A stretch of DNA of 64,000 nt. It comes from Atherinomorus stipes. Taxonomy: Eukaryota > Chordata > Actinopteri > Atheriniformes > Atherinidae. Below are positions 11,161 to 21,114 of the stretch, piece after piece. The notes beneath the pieces are model-generated. The model saw only the letters and a program-made list of their open reading frames with translations. It searched no databases and was not told the origin of the DNA. Where the stretch lies: contig JALJCO010001238.1 in assembly GCA_023101725.1 (NCBI GenBank), positions 16,033 through 80,032 on the forward strand, written 5' to 3'. The position numbers and the translations under genes were made by a program. Positions within the stretch are counted from its first letter, which is position 1, and the number at the start of each line of letters is the position of its first letter.

Positions 11161-11328
11161 AGTTAAATCCCACGAGGACGGCGGAGTCCTCTGTATTGAT
11201 ATACAGTTAAATTCCGCAAGGAGGGTGGGCTCCTCTGGCAATAAAATAGAGACCAGTTAAATTCCGCAGGACGGCGGAGTCCTCTGTCAGTGTACAGTTA
11301 ATTTCCGCGGGAGGGCGGACTCCCCTGG
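11161..11328 (+). promoter_or_regulatory. Four tandem hairpin repeats in the ERV-A leader
   Basis: Four units start at about 11161, 11205, 11255 and 11296. Each is AGTTAAATTCCGC-like followed by a short hairpin with stem GGAC/GTCC or GGAG/CTCC around a G-rich loop (GGCGGA, GGTGGG, GGCGGA, GGCGGA). The position between primer site and gag and the compensating stem changes suggest an RNA packaging or dimer element; the function is inferred. Confidence 0.6.
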
Positions 11329-11628
11329 TGAAAGTTATTCAGCGCTGGTGTGTATGTGTGAGTGAAAGACGAGAGTGAGTGGGGATTTAAGATCTCACTT
11401 GAGAACAATCCCATATAAATATTGCAAGACTTTGCCTCGATATACAGAAGCACTAGGCAAGTGATTTCCACCTCTCTGAGGTTGAAGTGAGATCGACTGT
11501 ATTTCATTGGCAAGTCTTGTAATACTACTATAAACCAGCGTTTAGATCACCCTAGGTGATAAAACACCGCTGGTCCAAATTCAATAATAATAACCCATAT
11601 CTGGTACAGGTATATACGTATAAGTAGA

Positions 11629-12870
11629 ATGGGTAATTCAGAGGGAAAGATTAAACTGGAGGAATTGAAATGTAAAGACTGGAAGGTTATGGAAAAAAAG
11701 GATCCGAGCCTGATAAGACCGCTGGAAATATGGTGTAGAGAGTTTTGTTTTGACGGATCCTTGAGCACTCAGAAATTGACTTTGCTGAGAGAAAACATAA
11801 GAAAGGAGTCAGATGGAAAAGAAAAGAAAAAGCGGAAGTTGGGGTGGGACGAATTGCAGAAGTGGCTTGAAGTTGCAAAGTCTAGAGAAGATGGCCAGGC
11901 TAGAGCAAGACAGCAGAAAAAAGAAAAAGAAGCCTTTTTTGTAAGACCGGAGGATAATGAGACCACGAGGGGATCAAATCCCCCGCAACCCCCTCCTCCG
12001 GCACCCGACCAAGCACAGGCAGGCTCCCTCGGAGCAGCGGAAGGAGCTGTGGGAGCAAGTCAGACGGGCCCCACATCATCCATTCCTGTGCGTACAACTC
12101 CTTCTATATACCCCACTATCCCGGAGGGCCCCCCACCCTATTCTGAGGAATCTGACACGGAACCGGACACAGAACCGGGTACTTTGTCCGTGGCCCAAAA
12201 CACACGATCTAAGCTCAAAATTAAGAACCCTGAGTCTAAACTTAAAACTGAAACACAGGATTCAGACTCAGAAGGAGAACCCGAACAGAAAGTGAGTTCT
12301 CAGGTAGATTCTTGTCCTATGATACAAGTAGCAAACCCAAACACAGCAGCTGGCCAACCTAGTACGGTTCTGGTTTACCGTACATGGACGGTAGAGGATG
12401 TAAAAAAGGCTGTAGAGGGAATCCCGTCCCCTAAGGAAGACCCTGAGGAGTATATTAAAGAGATGGAGGGCCTCAAACTGTCATACAATCTGAATGGTCC
12501 TGAATGTCAGCAGATAGTGATGGCTACTGTTGGGACATCCTGGCACCATGTTAAGGGAAACTGGGACCCCATGAATAATGGTGTACCACGCCCACATGAC
12601 CAAAATACTCTGGCAACAGACTATACGGCCCTGCTGGGCAGAATCAGAGACAGATTCAAGAAAAAGGCTGATTACTCTGAGATAGACAGAGTAAAACAAG
12701 GTGAACATGAGCCATTTTCTGATTTCCATGTGAGAATGGAAAAAGTATTTAGAACACATAGTGGCATTGTCTTTGATGACCGTGACCATGAACCCTACCA
12801 ACAGCAGCTAAAAAATGCACTGCACCGAGGAGCATTGCCACGAATCAAAGGGTGGATTGATAAAATGTAG
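11629..12870 (+). CDS. gag: ERV-A Gag, matrix and capsid part
   Basis: A 413-residue frame starting MGN, a likely N-myristoylation site for membrane targeting. Residues 1-105 are a lysine-rich matrix region. A proline-rich linker carries the late-domain motif PPPY at residues 168-171, used by retroviruses to recruit NEDD4-type ligases for budding. A capsid region of about 180 residues follows. The frame stops with TAG at 12868-12870, right where nucleocapsid should begin; the zinc-knuckle segment lies in a different frame. Either a one-base change has split gag or an unusual frameshift is used. No canonical slippery heptamer is seen. Confidence 0.85.
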   Translation: MGNSEGKIKLEELKCKDWKVMEKKDPSLIRPLEIWCREFCFDGSLSTQKLTLLRENIRKESDGKEKKKRKLGWDELQKWLEVAKSREDGQARARQQKKEKEAFFVRPEDNETTRGSNPPQPPPPAPDQAQAGSLGAAEGAVGASQTGPTSSIPVRTTPSIYPTIPEGPPPYSEESDTEPDTEPGTLSVAQNTRSKLKIKNPESKLKTETQDSDSEGEPEQKVSSQVDSCPMIQVANPNTAAGQPSTVLVYRTWTVEDVKKAVEGIPSPKEDPEEYIKEMEGLKLSYNLNGPECQQIVMATVGTSWHHVKGNWDPMNNGVPRPHDQNTLATDYTALLGRIRDRFKKKADYSEIDRVKQGEHEPFSDFHVRMEKVFRTHSGIVFDDRDHEPYQQQLKNALHRGALPRIKGWIDKM

Positions 12871-13172
12871 TGGGGCTGGGAGGATTGACCAAGTCTCAGT
12901 ATATTGATAATGCCCTACATGCTGAAAGAGTGACTGTAGGTAAGAAAAAGCCTGAACAGAAAGAAGTGTTCTATACAGAAGGGGAAGAAGAAGTCTACTA
13001 TCAGAGTACTGGTAGAGGCCGTGGAGGTTTCAGAGGCAAAGGTAGAGGAGGCTTTAGGGGAAAGGGAAGAGGACAGAAGTGGACTAATTACGGTGGACGG
13101 GGTTGTTGGGCATGTGGCAAAGAGGGACATGTAGCAAGACATTGTCCACAGCAGAATCAGTCTTACGACTGA
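12870..13172 (+). CDS. gag: ERV-A nucleocapsid segment
   Basis: About 100 residues open in frame 0. RGG/RGKG repeats (residues 48-70) are followed by one CCHC zinc knuckle: C-x2-C-x4-H-x4-C at 13104-13145. Such a domain binds genomic RNA. There is no ATG at the head (the first codon is GTG), consistent with it being the end of Gag separated from capsid by a frame change. It ends with TGA followed by CTA (13170-13175), and protease continues in the same frame, the layout of a gammaretrovirus-like gag-pro readthrough. Confidence 0.8.
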   Translation: MGLGGLTKSQYIDNALHAERVTVGKKKPEQKEVFYTEGEEEVYYQSTGRGRGGFRGKGRGGFRGKGRGQKWTNYGGRGCWACGKEGHVARHCPQQNQSYD

Positions 13173-13175
13173 CTA
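13170..13175 (+). promoter_or_regulatory. Candidate stop-codon readthrough site, UGA CUA
   Basis: The nucleocapsid frame ends in TGA CTA and the protease frame continues without shift. UGA followed by CUA is the best known leaky stop context in animal and viral mRNAs. It would let a fraction of ribosomes make Gag-Pol. Confidence 0.6.
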
Positions 13176-13214
13176 ACCGCCAGCGAAAGCGCAGCAGGAG
13201 AGGAAGTTCCAGAA

Positions 13215-14123
13215 TTGAATTTAGAGGAAGTGATGTCAATGGATGTAGACAGGCCAGAAATAACATTGTCAGTAAACGGAAAAAAGGTGACCTTTTTATG
13301 TGACACGGGGGCTTGTAAAACCACGTGTAAAGAACATATACCCGGAGCTGCCCTCTCCACTGACACTATTGTTGTCAGGTCCGCAAACGGAGCGTTGACT
13401 AAAGCCGGCCTGTCGACGCCAGTGTGGATAAGAGACCCAGAAGGGAGGTCCACACAAATGCAGATATTATTGATGCCAGAATGCCCCATAAATTTGCTAG
13501 GGCGTGATGGACTGGCTGCCCTCGGACTAGCCATAATTCCATCCCCCAATGGCTATTTTGACGTGGTAAGGGTAAAAGTGGGAGAAGATATGAATGTATT
13601 AGAGGGGCAGTGGGAACCACGTGTGTATTACACCTTTGACATAATGAATACGTCACCCGCCACGGCTGCGTCCCACCTCCTGGACGTAGCCAGAAAACAT
13701 GTTAAAGGCCAGCATGATGAGATGCAACCAAGTGATTTGCACCTCACCATGTGGTACCGAACAGAACCAGGTCCAGATTTATGCTATTGGAAGAAACTGC
13801 AAAACTTAGGAGTACAACGCTTGTGCACTCAGTTCCTCTATGTGAATGCCCAGGGAGGGGCGGTTGTGGATGTAAAACTAAGCGCTGCAGTAAAACCTCT
13901 GTATCGAGGTCAATACTGCAGCTCCCCGCATGTTTCACTATGTAAAGGCAAAAAACAGGCATGGAAACATTTGAGCAAAATGGTGTGGGAGGCGCAGCGC
14001 GCTACAGACTGGACCCAAGACAAAAATGATGCAGAGTGGAGCCCCTCGTGTGGAGTATGGAGACTCCCACTGAGATGTGTGCTGCCAGCCAAGGCTGCAG
14101 CCCATCTAGATGAATCTAAATGA
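13215..14123 (+). CDS. pro: ERV-A protease plus 2H-phosphoesterase-like domain
   Basis: A 302-residue frame; the first ATG is probably not used, since the frame is continuous with the preceding stop codon. Residues 1-110 are a retroviral aspartic protease with active-site DTGA (residues 30-33) and INLLGRD near 92-98. Residues 130-270 are not a known retroviral pol module. They contain LHLTM (H176) and PHVSL (H239), each in a strand-like context, with a helix-like stretch before the first and after the second. This matches the twin H-x-[ST]-x signature of the 2H phosphoesterase superfamily (LigT, AKAP7, viral 2-5A phosphodiesterases). The spacing of 63 residues is shorter than usual, so the assignment is an inference. 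The frame ends in TGA (14121), with RT continuing in frame. Confidence 0.75.
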   Translation: MNLEEVMSMDVDRPEITLSVNGKKVTFLCDTGACKTTCKEHIPGAALSTDTIVVRSANGALTKAGLSTPVWIRDPEGRSTQMQILLMPECPINLLGRDGLAALGLAIIPSPNGYFDVVRVKVGEDMNVLEGQWEPRVYYTFDIMNTSPATAASHLLDVARKHVKGQHDEMQPSDLHLTMWYRTEPGPDLCYWKKLQNLGVQRLCTQFLYVNAQGGAVVDVKLSAAVKPLYRGQYCSSPHVSLCKGKKQAWKHLSKMVWEAQRATDWTQDKNDAEWSPSCGVWRLPLRCVLPAKAAAHLDESK

Positions 14124-14132
14124 TTTCAAGTC

Positions 14133-16121
14133 ATGATGACCTCTGAGGAGGAGAATGACTTAGACTTAGCACCTGCACAGTTATGGTCTAAAGGACCCAC
14201 AGATGTGGGATTAATTAGAGGAATAGAACCGGTACAGATAACACCTAGGTCAGACTATAGACCCTGCCAAAAACAGTACCCCCTAAAACCAGACGCTGTA
14301 GAAGGTATTAGACCTGTCATTCACGATTTAAATGTTTCAGGGGTGATACGTGAATGCTTGGACTCTCCATGTAATACTCCTATTTTTCCTGTTCAAAAAA
14401 AGGCACCGTCCACCGGCTGGAGAATGATACAGGATCTGCAAGCTGTCAACAGTGCTGTTGTGGCTCGTGCACCAAACGTGCCCGACCCACACACTCTTCT
14501 TAACTCCTTAAGACCAGATGCCAAATGGTTTAGCTGTATAGATATCAGCAACGCTTTTTTCTCCATTCCGGTGGCGGCTGAGTGCCAATTTTGGTTCGCC
14601 TTTACCTTTGAAGGGAAAAGATACACATTCACCAGGTTGCCACAAGGATTTTGTGAGAGTCCAACCATTTATTCCCAGGCTATGGCAGCCAGCATGGCCA
14701 AGTTTGATCCACCTGGAGGTAGTCAGATTCTGACATATGTAGATGATATTCTGTTGGCCTCCCCTGATAAAGACACATGCCGGAAAGATTCTCTAGCCTT
14801 GTTGAAACATTTATATGAAGAAGGTCATAAGGCCAGTAAAGCTAAAGTGCAGTGGTGCCGTGAAAAGGTGCAGTTTTTAGGACACACTTTGAGTGAAAAT
14901 GGGAGAACTGTCACTGAAAGCAGAAAGGAAGCTATTCTTCAAGCTCCCAAACCCCAAACTAAAAGGCAAATGATGGCCTTTTTGGGCCTTGCCAACTACT
15001 GTAGAACGTGGGTTCCAAATTATGCTGAAATAACTCACCCCCTAATGAAACTCATGTATGATGAAGACATCGCTCTAGCAGCAAAACTAAAGTGGACTGA
15101 GGCCGCAGAGCATGCGTTCTGTGACTTGAAACAAGTCATTGTAGGAGCCACTGTGCTCGCGCTACCAAATTATCACCTTCCGTTCATACAAACTGTGGAT
15201 TGTAAAGGGTTTTTTATGACATCGATGCTAGCCCAGCAGTATGGTGATAAAATGAGGCCTGTAGCATATTACTCTACCCGCCTGGACAGTGTAACGTGTG
15301 CATTGCCACATTGTGTGCGAGCTGTAGTTGCAGCTGCACAGGCTGTGGAAAGTAGTGCAGGAGTGGTCTTGTTTCACCCTCTGACCTTAAAGGTTCCGCA
15401 TGCGGTTTCAGCACTTCTGCTCCAAACCAACCGCATGTTCCTCTCACCGGCGAGACATCTCTCATGTATATCTACTCTACTGTCACAGTCACATGTAACT
15501 GTGGTTCGGTGTACGGCCCTGAACCCAGCTTCCTTAATTCCAACACAGGAGGAGGGTGAACCACATGACTGTGTAGAAGGAGCAGAAAAAGAGGTGAAAC
15601 CGCGGTCTGACTTAAGCAATACTCCATTGCAGGGGAAAAACATCACCACTCTATTTGTAGATGGCTCTTCAAAAAAGGATCAGTACGGCAGAACTCTCAC
15701 AGGTTATGCCGTAGTGACAGCAGATAGAGTAATAGAGGCCAAAGCACTACCCCACACCTTCTCTGCCCAGAGTGCGGAGCTCATGGCGCTGGCAAGAGCC
15801 TGCGAATTGATGGCTGGAAAACGAGTAACTATTTTTACAGATAGCCAATATGCATATTCTTCAGTGCATGTGTTTGCACAATATTGGAACAACAGAGGAA
15901 TGGTGAACTCTCAAGGGAAACCTATTACCCATGCTGATATGCTGAAACGACTGCTGAAAGCTGTGCAACTCCCAGCAGAAGTAGCAATATGTAAATGCGC
16001 CGCCCATACAAACCACACTGATGATATTTCTAAAGGAAATGCTGCCGCTGACAGGGCTGCAAAAACAGCGGCAGAAGCGCAACTTCTAGTAACAGAGCAA
16101 GAACAGACACCACAGCTGTGA
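14133..16121 (+). CDS. pol: ERV-A reverse transcriptase and RNase H
   Basis: A 662-residue frame in the same phase as protease. RT motifs are [18 protein letters not shown], the catalytic-aspartate segment [19 protein letters not shown] and the active-site box YVDDIL near residue 207. RNase H begins near residue 508 with LFVDGSS, then [18 protein letters not shown] and the C-terminal NAAADRAAK. Together they convert the RNA genome to DNA and remove the RNA strand. The frame is closed by TGA at 16119-16121, and integrase carries on in the same frame, so this is a stop inside a polyprotein. Confidence 0.92.
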   Translation: MMTSEEENDLDLAPAQLWSKGPTDVGLIRGIEPVQITPRSDYRPCQKQYPLKPDAVEGIRPVIHDLNVSGVIRECLDSPCNTPIFPVQKKAPSTGWRMIQDLQAVNSAVVARAPNVPDPHTLLNSLRPDAKWFSCIDISNAFFSIPVAAECQFWFAFTFEGKRYTFTRLPQGFCESPTIYSQAMAASMAKFDPPGGSQILTYVDDILLASPDKDTCRKDSLALLKHLYEEGHKASKAKVQWCREKVQFLGHTLSENGRTVTESRKEAILQAPKPQTKRQMMAFLGLANYCRTWVPNYAEITHPLMKLMYDEDIALAAKLKWTEAAEHAFCDLKQVIVGATVLALPNYHLPFIQTVDCKGFFMTSMLAQQYGDKMRPVAYYSTRLDSVTCALPHCVRAVVAAAQAVESSAGVVLFHPLTLKVPHAVSALLLQTNRMFLSPARHLSCISTLLSQSHVTVVRCTALNPASLIPTQEEGEPHDCVEGAEKEVKPRSDLSNTPLQGKNITTLFVDGSSKKDQYGRTLTGYAVVTADRVIEAKALPHTFSAQSAELMALARACELMAGKRVTIFTDSQYAYSSVHVFAQYWNNRGMVNSQGKPITHADMLKRLLKAVQLPAEVAICKCAAHTNHTDDISKGNAAADRAAKTAAEAQLLVTEQEQTPQL

Positions 16122-16139
16122 CAAGAAATACTTAAAGAT

Positions 16140-17243
16140 ATGCAACAGCAGGCATATGACCATGAAAAACAAAAATGGCATGATAACGGTGCACAAATGA
16201 AAAATGGACTTTTAACCATAGACAATAAACCAATCCTTCCAAAGAACTTATTTAAATGGGCTGCCATTGTGAGCCATGGCCCAAGCCATGTCTCAACAGG
16301 AGGGATGGTAAGCCAGGTCAATAAAGTATTCACAACATATGGATTCACTACCTACTCAAAAAATTTTTGCAGGGCGTGCCTAATATGTGCAAAACACAAC
16401 GCACAAGGGAATTTGAGGCCAAACCGAGGTCGGTTTCCAGATCCTAAATACCCATTTCATACCATCCACATGGATTTCATACAGCTGACTAAAACAGAAG
16501 GTAAACAGTATTGCCTAGTAGTAGTTGATGCGTATTCTAAATGGGTTGAACTATTTCCTACAGCACATCCAGATGCACTAACAGTAGCCAAAGCTTTGTG
16601 TAAGGATATTATACCAAGGTTTGGAATACCGGAACGAATCTATAGTGACAATGGAGCTCATTTTGTGAACCAATTAATAAAACAAATAGGAACTCTATTT
16701 CATATAGAGCTAAAGAACCATTGTGCGTACCATCCGCAAAGCGCTGGTCTGGTTGAACGGACTAATGGTACTGTAAAAAATAGACTTAAGAAATGTATGG
16801 AAGAGACAGGTCGACCATGGACACAATGTCTGTCCCTGGTTCAGACTTATATGAACATTACCAGCACAACAGGGCTGACACCCTATGAGATAATACACGG
16901 TAGACCCTTTAGAATCCCAACCTTTTCCTCTGTATGGGAAACTGAAGACGATGCTAACTTAGCAGATTTCATGAGGAAAATGTTAGAAGGGCGGAAGCAA
17001 AAAGAAACTAATGTCAGTGAACCTATCGATCCACAGGTGAGCCTTGTAAAGGAAGGAGATTGGGTCCTCGTGAGAAGCATTAAAAGGAAACACTGGCATT
17101 CACCCAAGTGGGAGGGACCCTACCAGGTGCTGCTGACCACCCCCACAGCAGTAAAAATAGCAGAAAGACATACGTGGATTCATCAGTCACACTGTAAAAA
17201 GGTAATCTCCCTTCAGGACACCAAAAACGCTGAGACGGACTAG
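16140..17243 (+). CDS. pol: ERV-A integrase
   Basis: A 367-residue frame. The N-terminal zinc module shows SHGPSH then CRACLIC (H-x4-H, C-x2-C). The catalytic core gives [14 protein letters not shown] and LVERTNG, a D,D-35-E set. The C-terminal domain ends with WEGPYQVLL, the GPY/F module seen in gamma-like integrases. It inserts viral DNA and would produce the 5-bp duplication seen at the provirus ends. The frame stops at TAG 17241; env begins 126 bases later in another frame. Confidence 0.92.
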   Translation: MQQQAYDHEKQKWHDNGAQMKNGLLTIDNKPILPKNLFKWAAIVSHGPSHVSTGGMVSQVNKVFTTYGFTTYSKNFCRACLICAKHNAQGNLRPNRGRFPDPKYPFHTIHMDFIQLTKTEGKQYCLVVVDAYSKWVELFPTAHPDALTVAKALCKDIIPRFGIPERIYSDNGAHFVNQLIKQIGTLFHIELKNHCAYHPQSAGLVERTNGTVKNRLKKCMEETGRPWTQCLSLVQTYMNITSTTGLTPYEIIHGRPFRIPTFSSVWETEDDANLADFMRKMLEGRKQKETNVSEPIDPQVSLVKEGDWVLVRSIKRKHWHSPKWEGPYQVLLTTPTAVKIAERHTWIHQSHCKKVISLQDTKNAETD

Positions 17244-17368
17244 TCTGATAATAAGATTAACTCACTGTCGACTAGAAGTGGGTGGATCCGAAAGTCAGTG
17301 AAGATTCAGGATTAGCCTGGAAAGGCCGTTCTCAGAATTAGGGTGATTCGGGAGGAAGTAACCTTATA

Positions 17369-19300
17369 ATGTGGCTTTCCAGAGATGCAACGGTGATGGA
17401 TGGGTGTAGGAAAATGACGTGGACACAAGTGATGTGTGTAGGTGTGGGATGTCTTTTCTTAATTCTGATCCCCCTCCTAATAATGTTTCTATGGTCACCG
17501 CCCCCTTTTAACAGAACCACTCGCCAAAGCAGAGCACTGCACAATCAGTGCCAAAAGGAAATTAGTCAATCAGACAGACGTGGCACTCTGGTATTCTGCA
17601 GCCCACTAAATGCCACCACAACTATAATGATCCCATACTCCTCCCTAGAGGCGCCAGCAGGAGGCTGGCCAGGAGGAAGTTATGGTCCTCGATATGACTG
17701 GTATGTTACAATTGGAACCGGGTGGAGCAGCCTTATAGGAGAAACAGGATATGATTGGTCATCACGCTCCACAGACACTGCGGCGATTATGAGGAAAGCC
17801 TTTACAATCGCAAAAACAGATACACACTTGTTGTTGACCTATAAAACTACTAAGGCAGTCTGTATTACGGTCTCATTGTGGCCATATGCATCAAAGTGGA
17901 CAAGATATTCTGTTATCCTGTGTTATGGGTCTTATCCACCAGACCTGATGGGACCAAGAACCCGTGCCTCAGGAGGACAGATTGTAGTGCATAATGATGC
18001 GGATGACTGGTTTACAGCCACAACTGGGGTGTCAGGTAACAGTAATAATTGGTTACTAATGGCAGAGCAAGCAGCACTCGCTGCAAAACAAGATTGTTTA
18101 ATATGTTTGGGTCCCAGACCTATTCTCCGTATAATTCCAGCAACTGTTACCAAGCAGTGTTTGCTGACATTAATGACAAACACTCAACCGGCCCCAGCCT
18201 GCAGAGATTGGGATAAGATTTACCCCCTTACTGGACCTGTAAAACAGAAACCTTTGTTTTCAACTGATGTAGCACCTGGGAATTTTACGTGTATCGAAAT
18301 GACAGGGAAAGGGCCCTCAATGAGTTCTATTAATGCGTCCTGGTGTGAGAGCATTCACCAGGTCGATGCCACCTTCAAAACGTTGTCGCGCAGCGACATC
18401 TGGTGGTGGTGTGGAAGAGATGTCCTTTATGATAAGATACCACGAAACGGAACAGGACTGTGCGCTATAGTGTCTCTATTGCTCCCTGTGAATGCATTCC
18501 CTATGCCCGCAGACGAGCTGCGTGTTATGGCAGAAGGTGCTCTGCCAGTGTTATGGAAGAGACAAAAGCGAGCCGCCGAGTGGATGTCCGACACGGACCC
18601 CACCTATATAGATTCTATTGGCGTGCCACGCGGCGTGCCTGACCCCTATAAGATCGCTGACCAAGTCTCGGCGGGATTTGAGTCCGTTCTGTGTTGGTGG
18701 TGTACTATAAACAAGAATGTTGACAGAATTAACTATATACATTACAATGTTCAACGTCTGGGAAATTGGACAGTGGAGGGGTTTGCAGCTGTACATGAAC
18801 AGTTGAAAGCTACGTCACTGATGACGTTTCAAAACAGAATAGCAGTAGACATGCTTCTGGCAGAAAAAGGCGGTGTGTGTGCGATTTTTGGAGACCAATG
18901 CTGCACATTCATTCCAAACAACACAGCGACCGGTGGAAGACTGACTGTAGCTATTGAAGGTCTCCGTACGTTGAATAATAAAATGAAAGACCACTCTGGA
19001 GTTGACACGTCCATGTGGGATGGATGGCTGGACGTGTTTGGTAAATACAAGCAGCTGGTAGCCTCCGTGCTCGTTTCCATAGCTGTGTTCGCAGCGATTC
19101 TGACCGTATGTGGCTGTTGCTGCATTCCTTGTCTTAGGGCTATGATCAATAAGTTGATCACCGCAGCCTTATCCCCTGAGCGCAGACCACAGGCAGAATC
19201 GTTCCCTTTGATGGGAGAGCAACACACTGATAACGACTCAGACATGGAGGAAGATGACGTTAGCATGCATCTCCCACAGCTGTTCTCTGAAAGACAATAA
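17369..19300 (+). CDS. env: ERV-A envelope glycoprotein precursor
   Basis: An intact 643-residue frame. A hydrophobic leader segment lies near residues 23-43. The surface part has many cysteines, N-glycosylation sites and a CXXC motif (residues 243-246). A furin-type site RQKR ends at residue 401. The transmembrane subunit has an immunosuppressive-like region followed by CX6CC (C504, C511, C512), a membrane span near 560-585 with a cysteine cluster, and a cytoplasmic tail of about 50 residues. CXXC plus CX6CC indicates a disulfide-linked gamma-type envelope. It resembles the class I envelopes found in percomorph fish ERVs. No stop or frameshift is seen, unlike gag and pol. Confidence 0.9.
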   Translation: MWLSRDATVMDGCRKMTWTQVMCVGVGCLFLILIPLLIMFLWSPPPFNRTTRQSRALHNQCQKEISQSDRRGTLVFCSPLNATTTIMIPYSSLEAPAGGWPGGSYGPRYDWYVTIGTGWSSLIGETGYDWSSRSTDTAAIMRKAFTIAKTDTHLLLTYKTTKAVCITVSLWPYASKWTRYSVILCYGSYPPDLMGPRTRASGGQIVVHNDADDWFTATTGVSGNSNNWLLMAEQAALAAKQDCLICLGPRPILRIIPATVTKQCLLTLMTNTQPAPACRDWDKIYPLTGPVKQKPLFSTDVAPGNFTCIEMTGKGPSMSSINASWCESIHQVDATFKTLSRSDIWWWCGRDVLYDKIPRNGTGLCAIVSLLLPVNAFPMPADELRVMAEGALPVLWKRQKRAAEWMSDTDPTYIDSIGVPRGVPDPYKIADQVSAGFESVLCWWCTINKNVDRINYIHYNVQRLGNWTVEGFAAVHEQLKATSLMTFQNRIAVDMLLAEKGGVCAIFGDQCCTFIPNNTATGGRLTVAIEGLRTLNNKMKDHSGVDTSMWDGWLDVFGKYKQLVASVLVSIAVFAAILTVCGCCCIPCLRAMINKLITAALSPERRPQAESFPLMGEQHTDNDSDMEEDDVSMHLPQLFSERQ

Positions 19301-19408
19301 TTCTTCACCTCTGGGTGTAAATATTATGCTACTCATCATGACCTTTCAGCTGAAAATCTGACAAGAAGTGGCTGACAAATAAGCGATGCCTTGAGATAGC
19401 AAATATGA

Positions 19409-19423
19409 TAAACAGGAGGGAAA
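19409..19423 (+). promoter_or_regulatory. ERV-A polypurine tract
   Basis: A purine-rich run, ATAAACAGGAGGGAAA-like, lies immediately before the 3' LTR and would prime plus-strand synthesis. The same tract precedes the ERV-B 3' LTR. Confidence 0.75.
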
Positions 19424-19905
19424 TGATAGAATAAATGTATATAATGTTATCATATTTCTTGTGTTTTCTAACTCTGAAATGTTCTCTCACTCTGTCTCGT
19501 ACCAGGTACGATTGATAAGACTGTGTGTGTGTGCTCTGGGCCTGGTTTCGGCTGAGGCCAGGCCAGACAAACACACACACACACAGACACACACCAGAAG
19601 CATGCTGCCGGGGCTATTAACTGATACTGCAGCCTCAACTCCTCCGCTTAGCTCTTTCAGGTCTTCAGTGCAAAATTACTTGTGATCTTGAAGCAAAAGC
19701 CCACTGCTTCCCCCTCCCTTTAGGGGCTGAGCTTCCATGTAACTAGGGAAACCCATTTTTAATAAATAAGGGGAGCTAAGGTAGAAACGACGGAGTTTGT
19801 GAGCGTTCTGCTGACAGCTCCCCTTGTACAAGTAAAACTGTGTGTTGACTCTTTTGTGCATCTTGTCTCTCCTAGGTGTCAAATGTTCAGGGGTTAAACC
19901 TGACA
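19424..19905 (+). repeat. ERV-A 3' LTR
   Basis: 482 bp, same ends and apparently identical sequence to 10448-10929, followed by the target repeat CACAG. Confidence 0.95.
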
Positions 19906-19910
19906 CACAG

Positions 19911-21114
19911 GTAGTCGCGTGGGCTCGAGTCAGTTACAATACAACCCCACCCCCACCCACCCCTCATTTCTCCTTCTCGGCCCTCCGCGCGTTCGAGCTG
20001 TCTAAAATACCACAAGCAAATCAAAATGCGTGAAAACCCAGAAAAGCAAATACACACCTCAGTAAAGTCATTTGTGTTCTGTTTCCTCCCTGATATTATT
20101 GTTTACAACAGCGCGACAGTGACCAGGCAGCTGTCACATGACAAATGAACAAGGACTCAGGAGTCCGATCCGCCACCGCCAGTGTACTGCTCGCCACAGT
20201 CTGAGCTGTGAACGATGACCGACGTAATGGTTGGACGAGAACGAGAAGGACGTACTGGTCTGAGCCGTGAATGGAGACCAATGAACGGTAACCGAGAAGG
20301 ACGTACTGGTCTGAGCCGTGAACGGAGAACGAGAAAGACCCGTTCAGCCCGAGCTGCTCGCTGTCACATGACAGCTGGGAGAAGGGGAAGAGTGAATTTA
20401 AAACAAATGTAGACAATTAGCAATAACAATTAAAACAAAAGTAATAAAAGTTTAATGAGATCTTTACGTGGTACATTTATTATGTCCAAAATGTATTATT
20501 TTTATCATTATCATCATTATTATCATTACTATTATTATTGATTATTTTATTTTTTAAATGGCAGAATAAAACACAATCAATGTGTTGATATAATTCAAAA
20601 CATTTATTAACAAACACACTTTACGTCATCAGATACACAGTCACACTATGCACATCTACAAGCCCACTAATCATTTGTGATTTCATGATTAATGTATATG
20701 TCAGATGTGGACAACGGACAAATGAATGAACATAAGATATCAGACATCATTCCTTGTTGGTCTCCTCTCCACAGCCCCGTGACCGTAGCGCAGCTCTCAC
20801 GTGACAAATGAACGAAAGAAAGATCTGTACTGATCCGTATGAAAGATTATGAACGAACTAAAGTGCTTGCTCCTCCTCACCACACAGCCTGAGCAGCCTG
20901 ACTGTCAAAAAAGAACGATACCTGTGGACCGACAGTTGGTTGAGTCATGAACTAATCATTTCTGTTTCCTGTCGTCCTGCTGGCTGGCTGAGCTTACAGC
21001 TGCTGCCGTGTGGCGAGAGAGCGCAGTGCTCCTCTCTGAGAAGACTCATTACTCCCGAGTCATATAAAAGATTAGTTCATATTGAACGAATCGTTCGTGA
21101 ACGACACATCACTA
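19911..21114. repeat. Right part of the split hAT-type element
   Basis: No gene. It includes the tandem duplication around 20238-20330, AT-rich trinucleotide-like sequence near 20500-20560, and the right terminal inverted repeat. It belongs to the hAT element that begins at 10071. Confidence 0.75.

Larger units (their letters stand above)
10443..19910 (+). mobile_element. ERV-A: complete endogenous retrovirus with gag, pro-pol and env
   Basis: LTR-to-LTR provirus flanked by the 5-bp repeat CACAG (10443-10447, 19906-19910). The two 482-bp LTRs look identical by eye, so insertion is recent. Order: 5' LTR, tRNA-Tyr primer site, leader with tandem hairpins, gag, protease, post-protease domain, RT/RNase H, integrase, env, polypurine tract, 3' LTR. 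Features are of class I (gamma/epsilon-like) type: CXXC and CX6CC motifs in env and a single-knuckle nucleocapsid. Breaks: a frame change between capsid and nucleocapsid and in-frame TGA codons at 13170, 14121 and 16119. Confidence 0.93.

Noticed and set aside
12855..12870. Programmed -1 frameshift between capsid and nucleocapsid
   Set aside because: No X-XXY-YYZ heptamer or clear pseudoknot at the overlap; in this virus group the programmed step is normally after nucleocapsid. A mutation is simpler.
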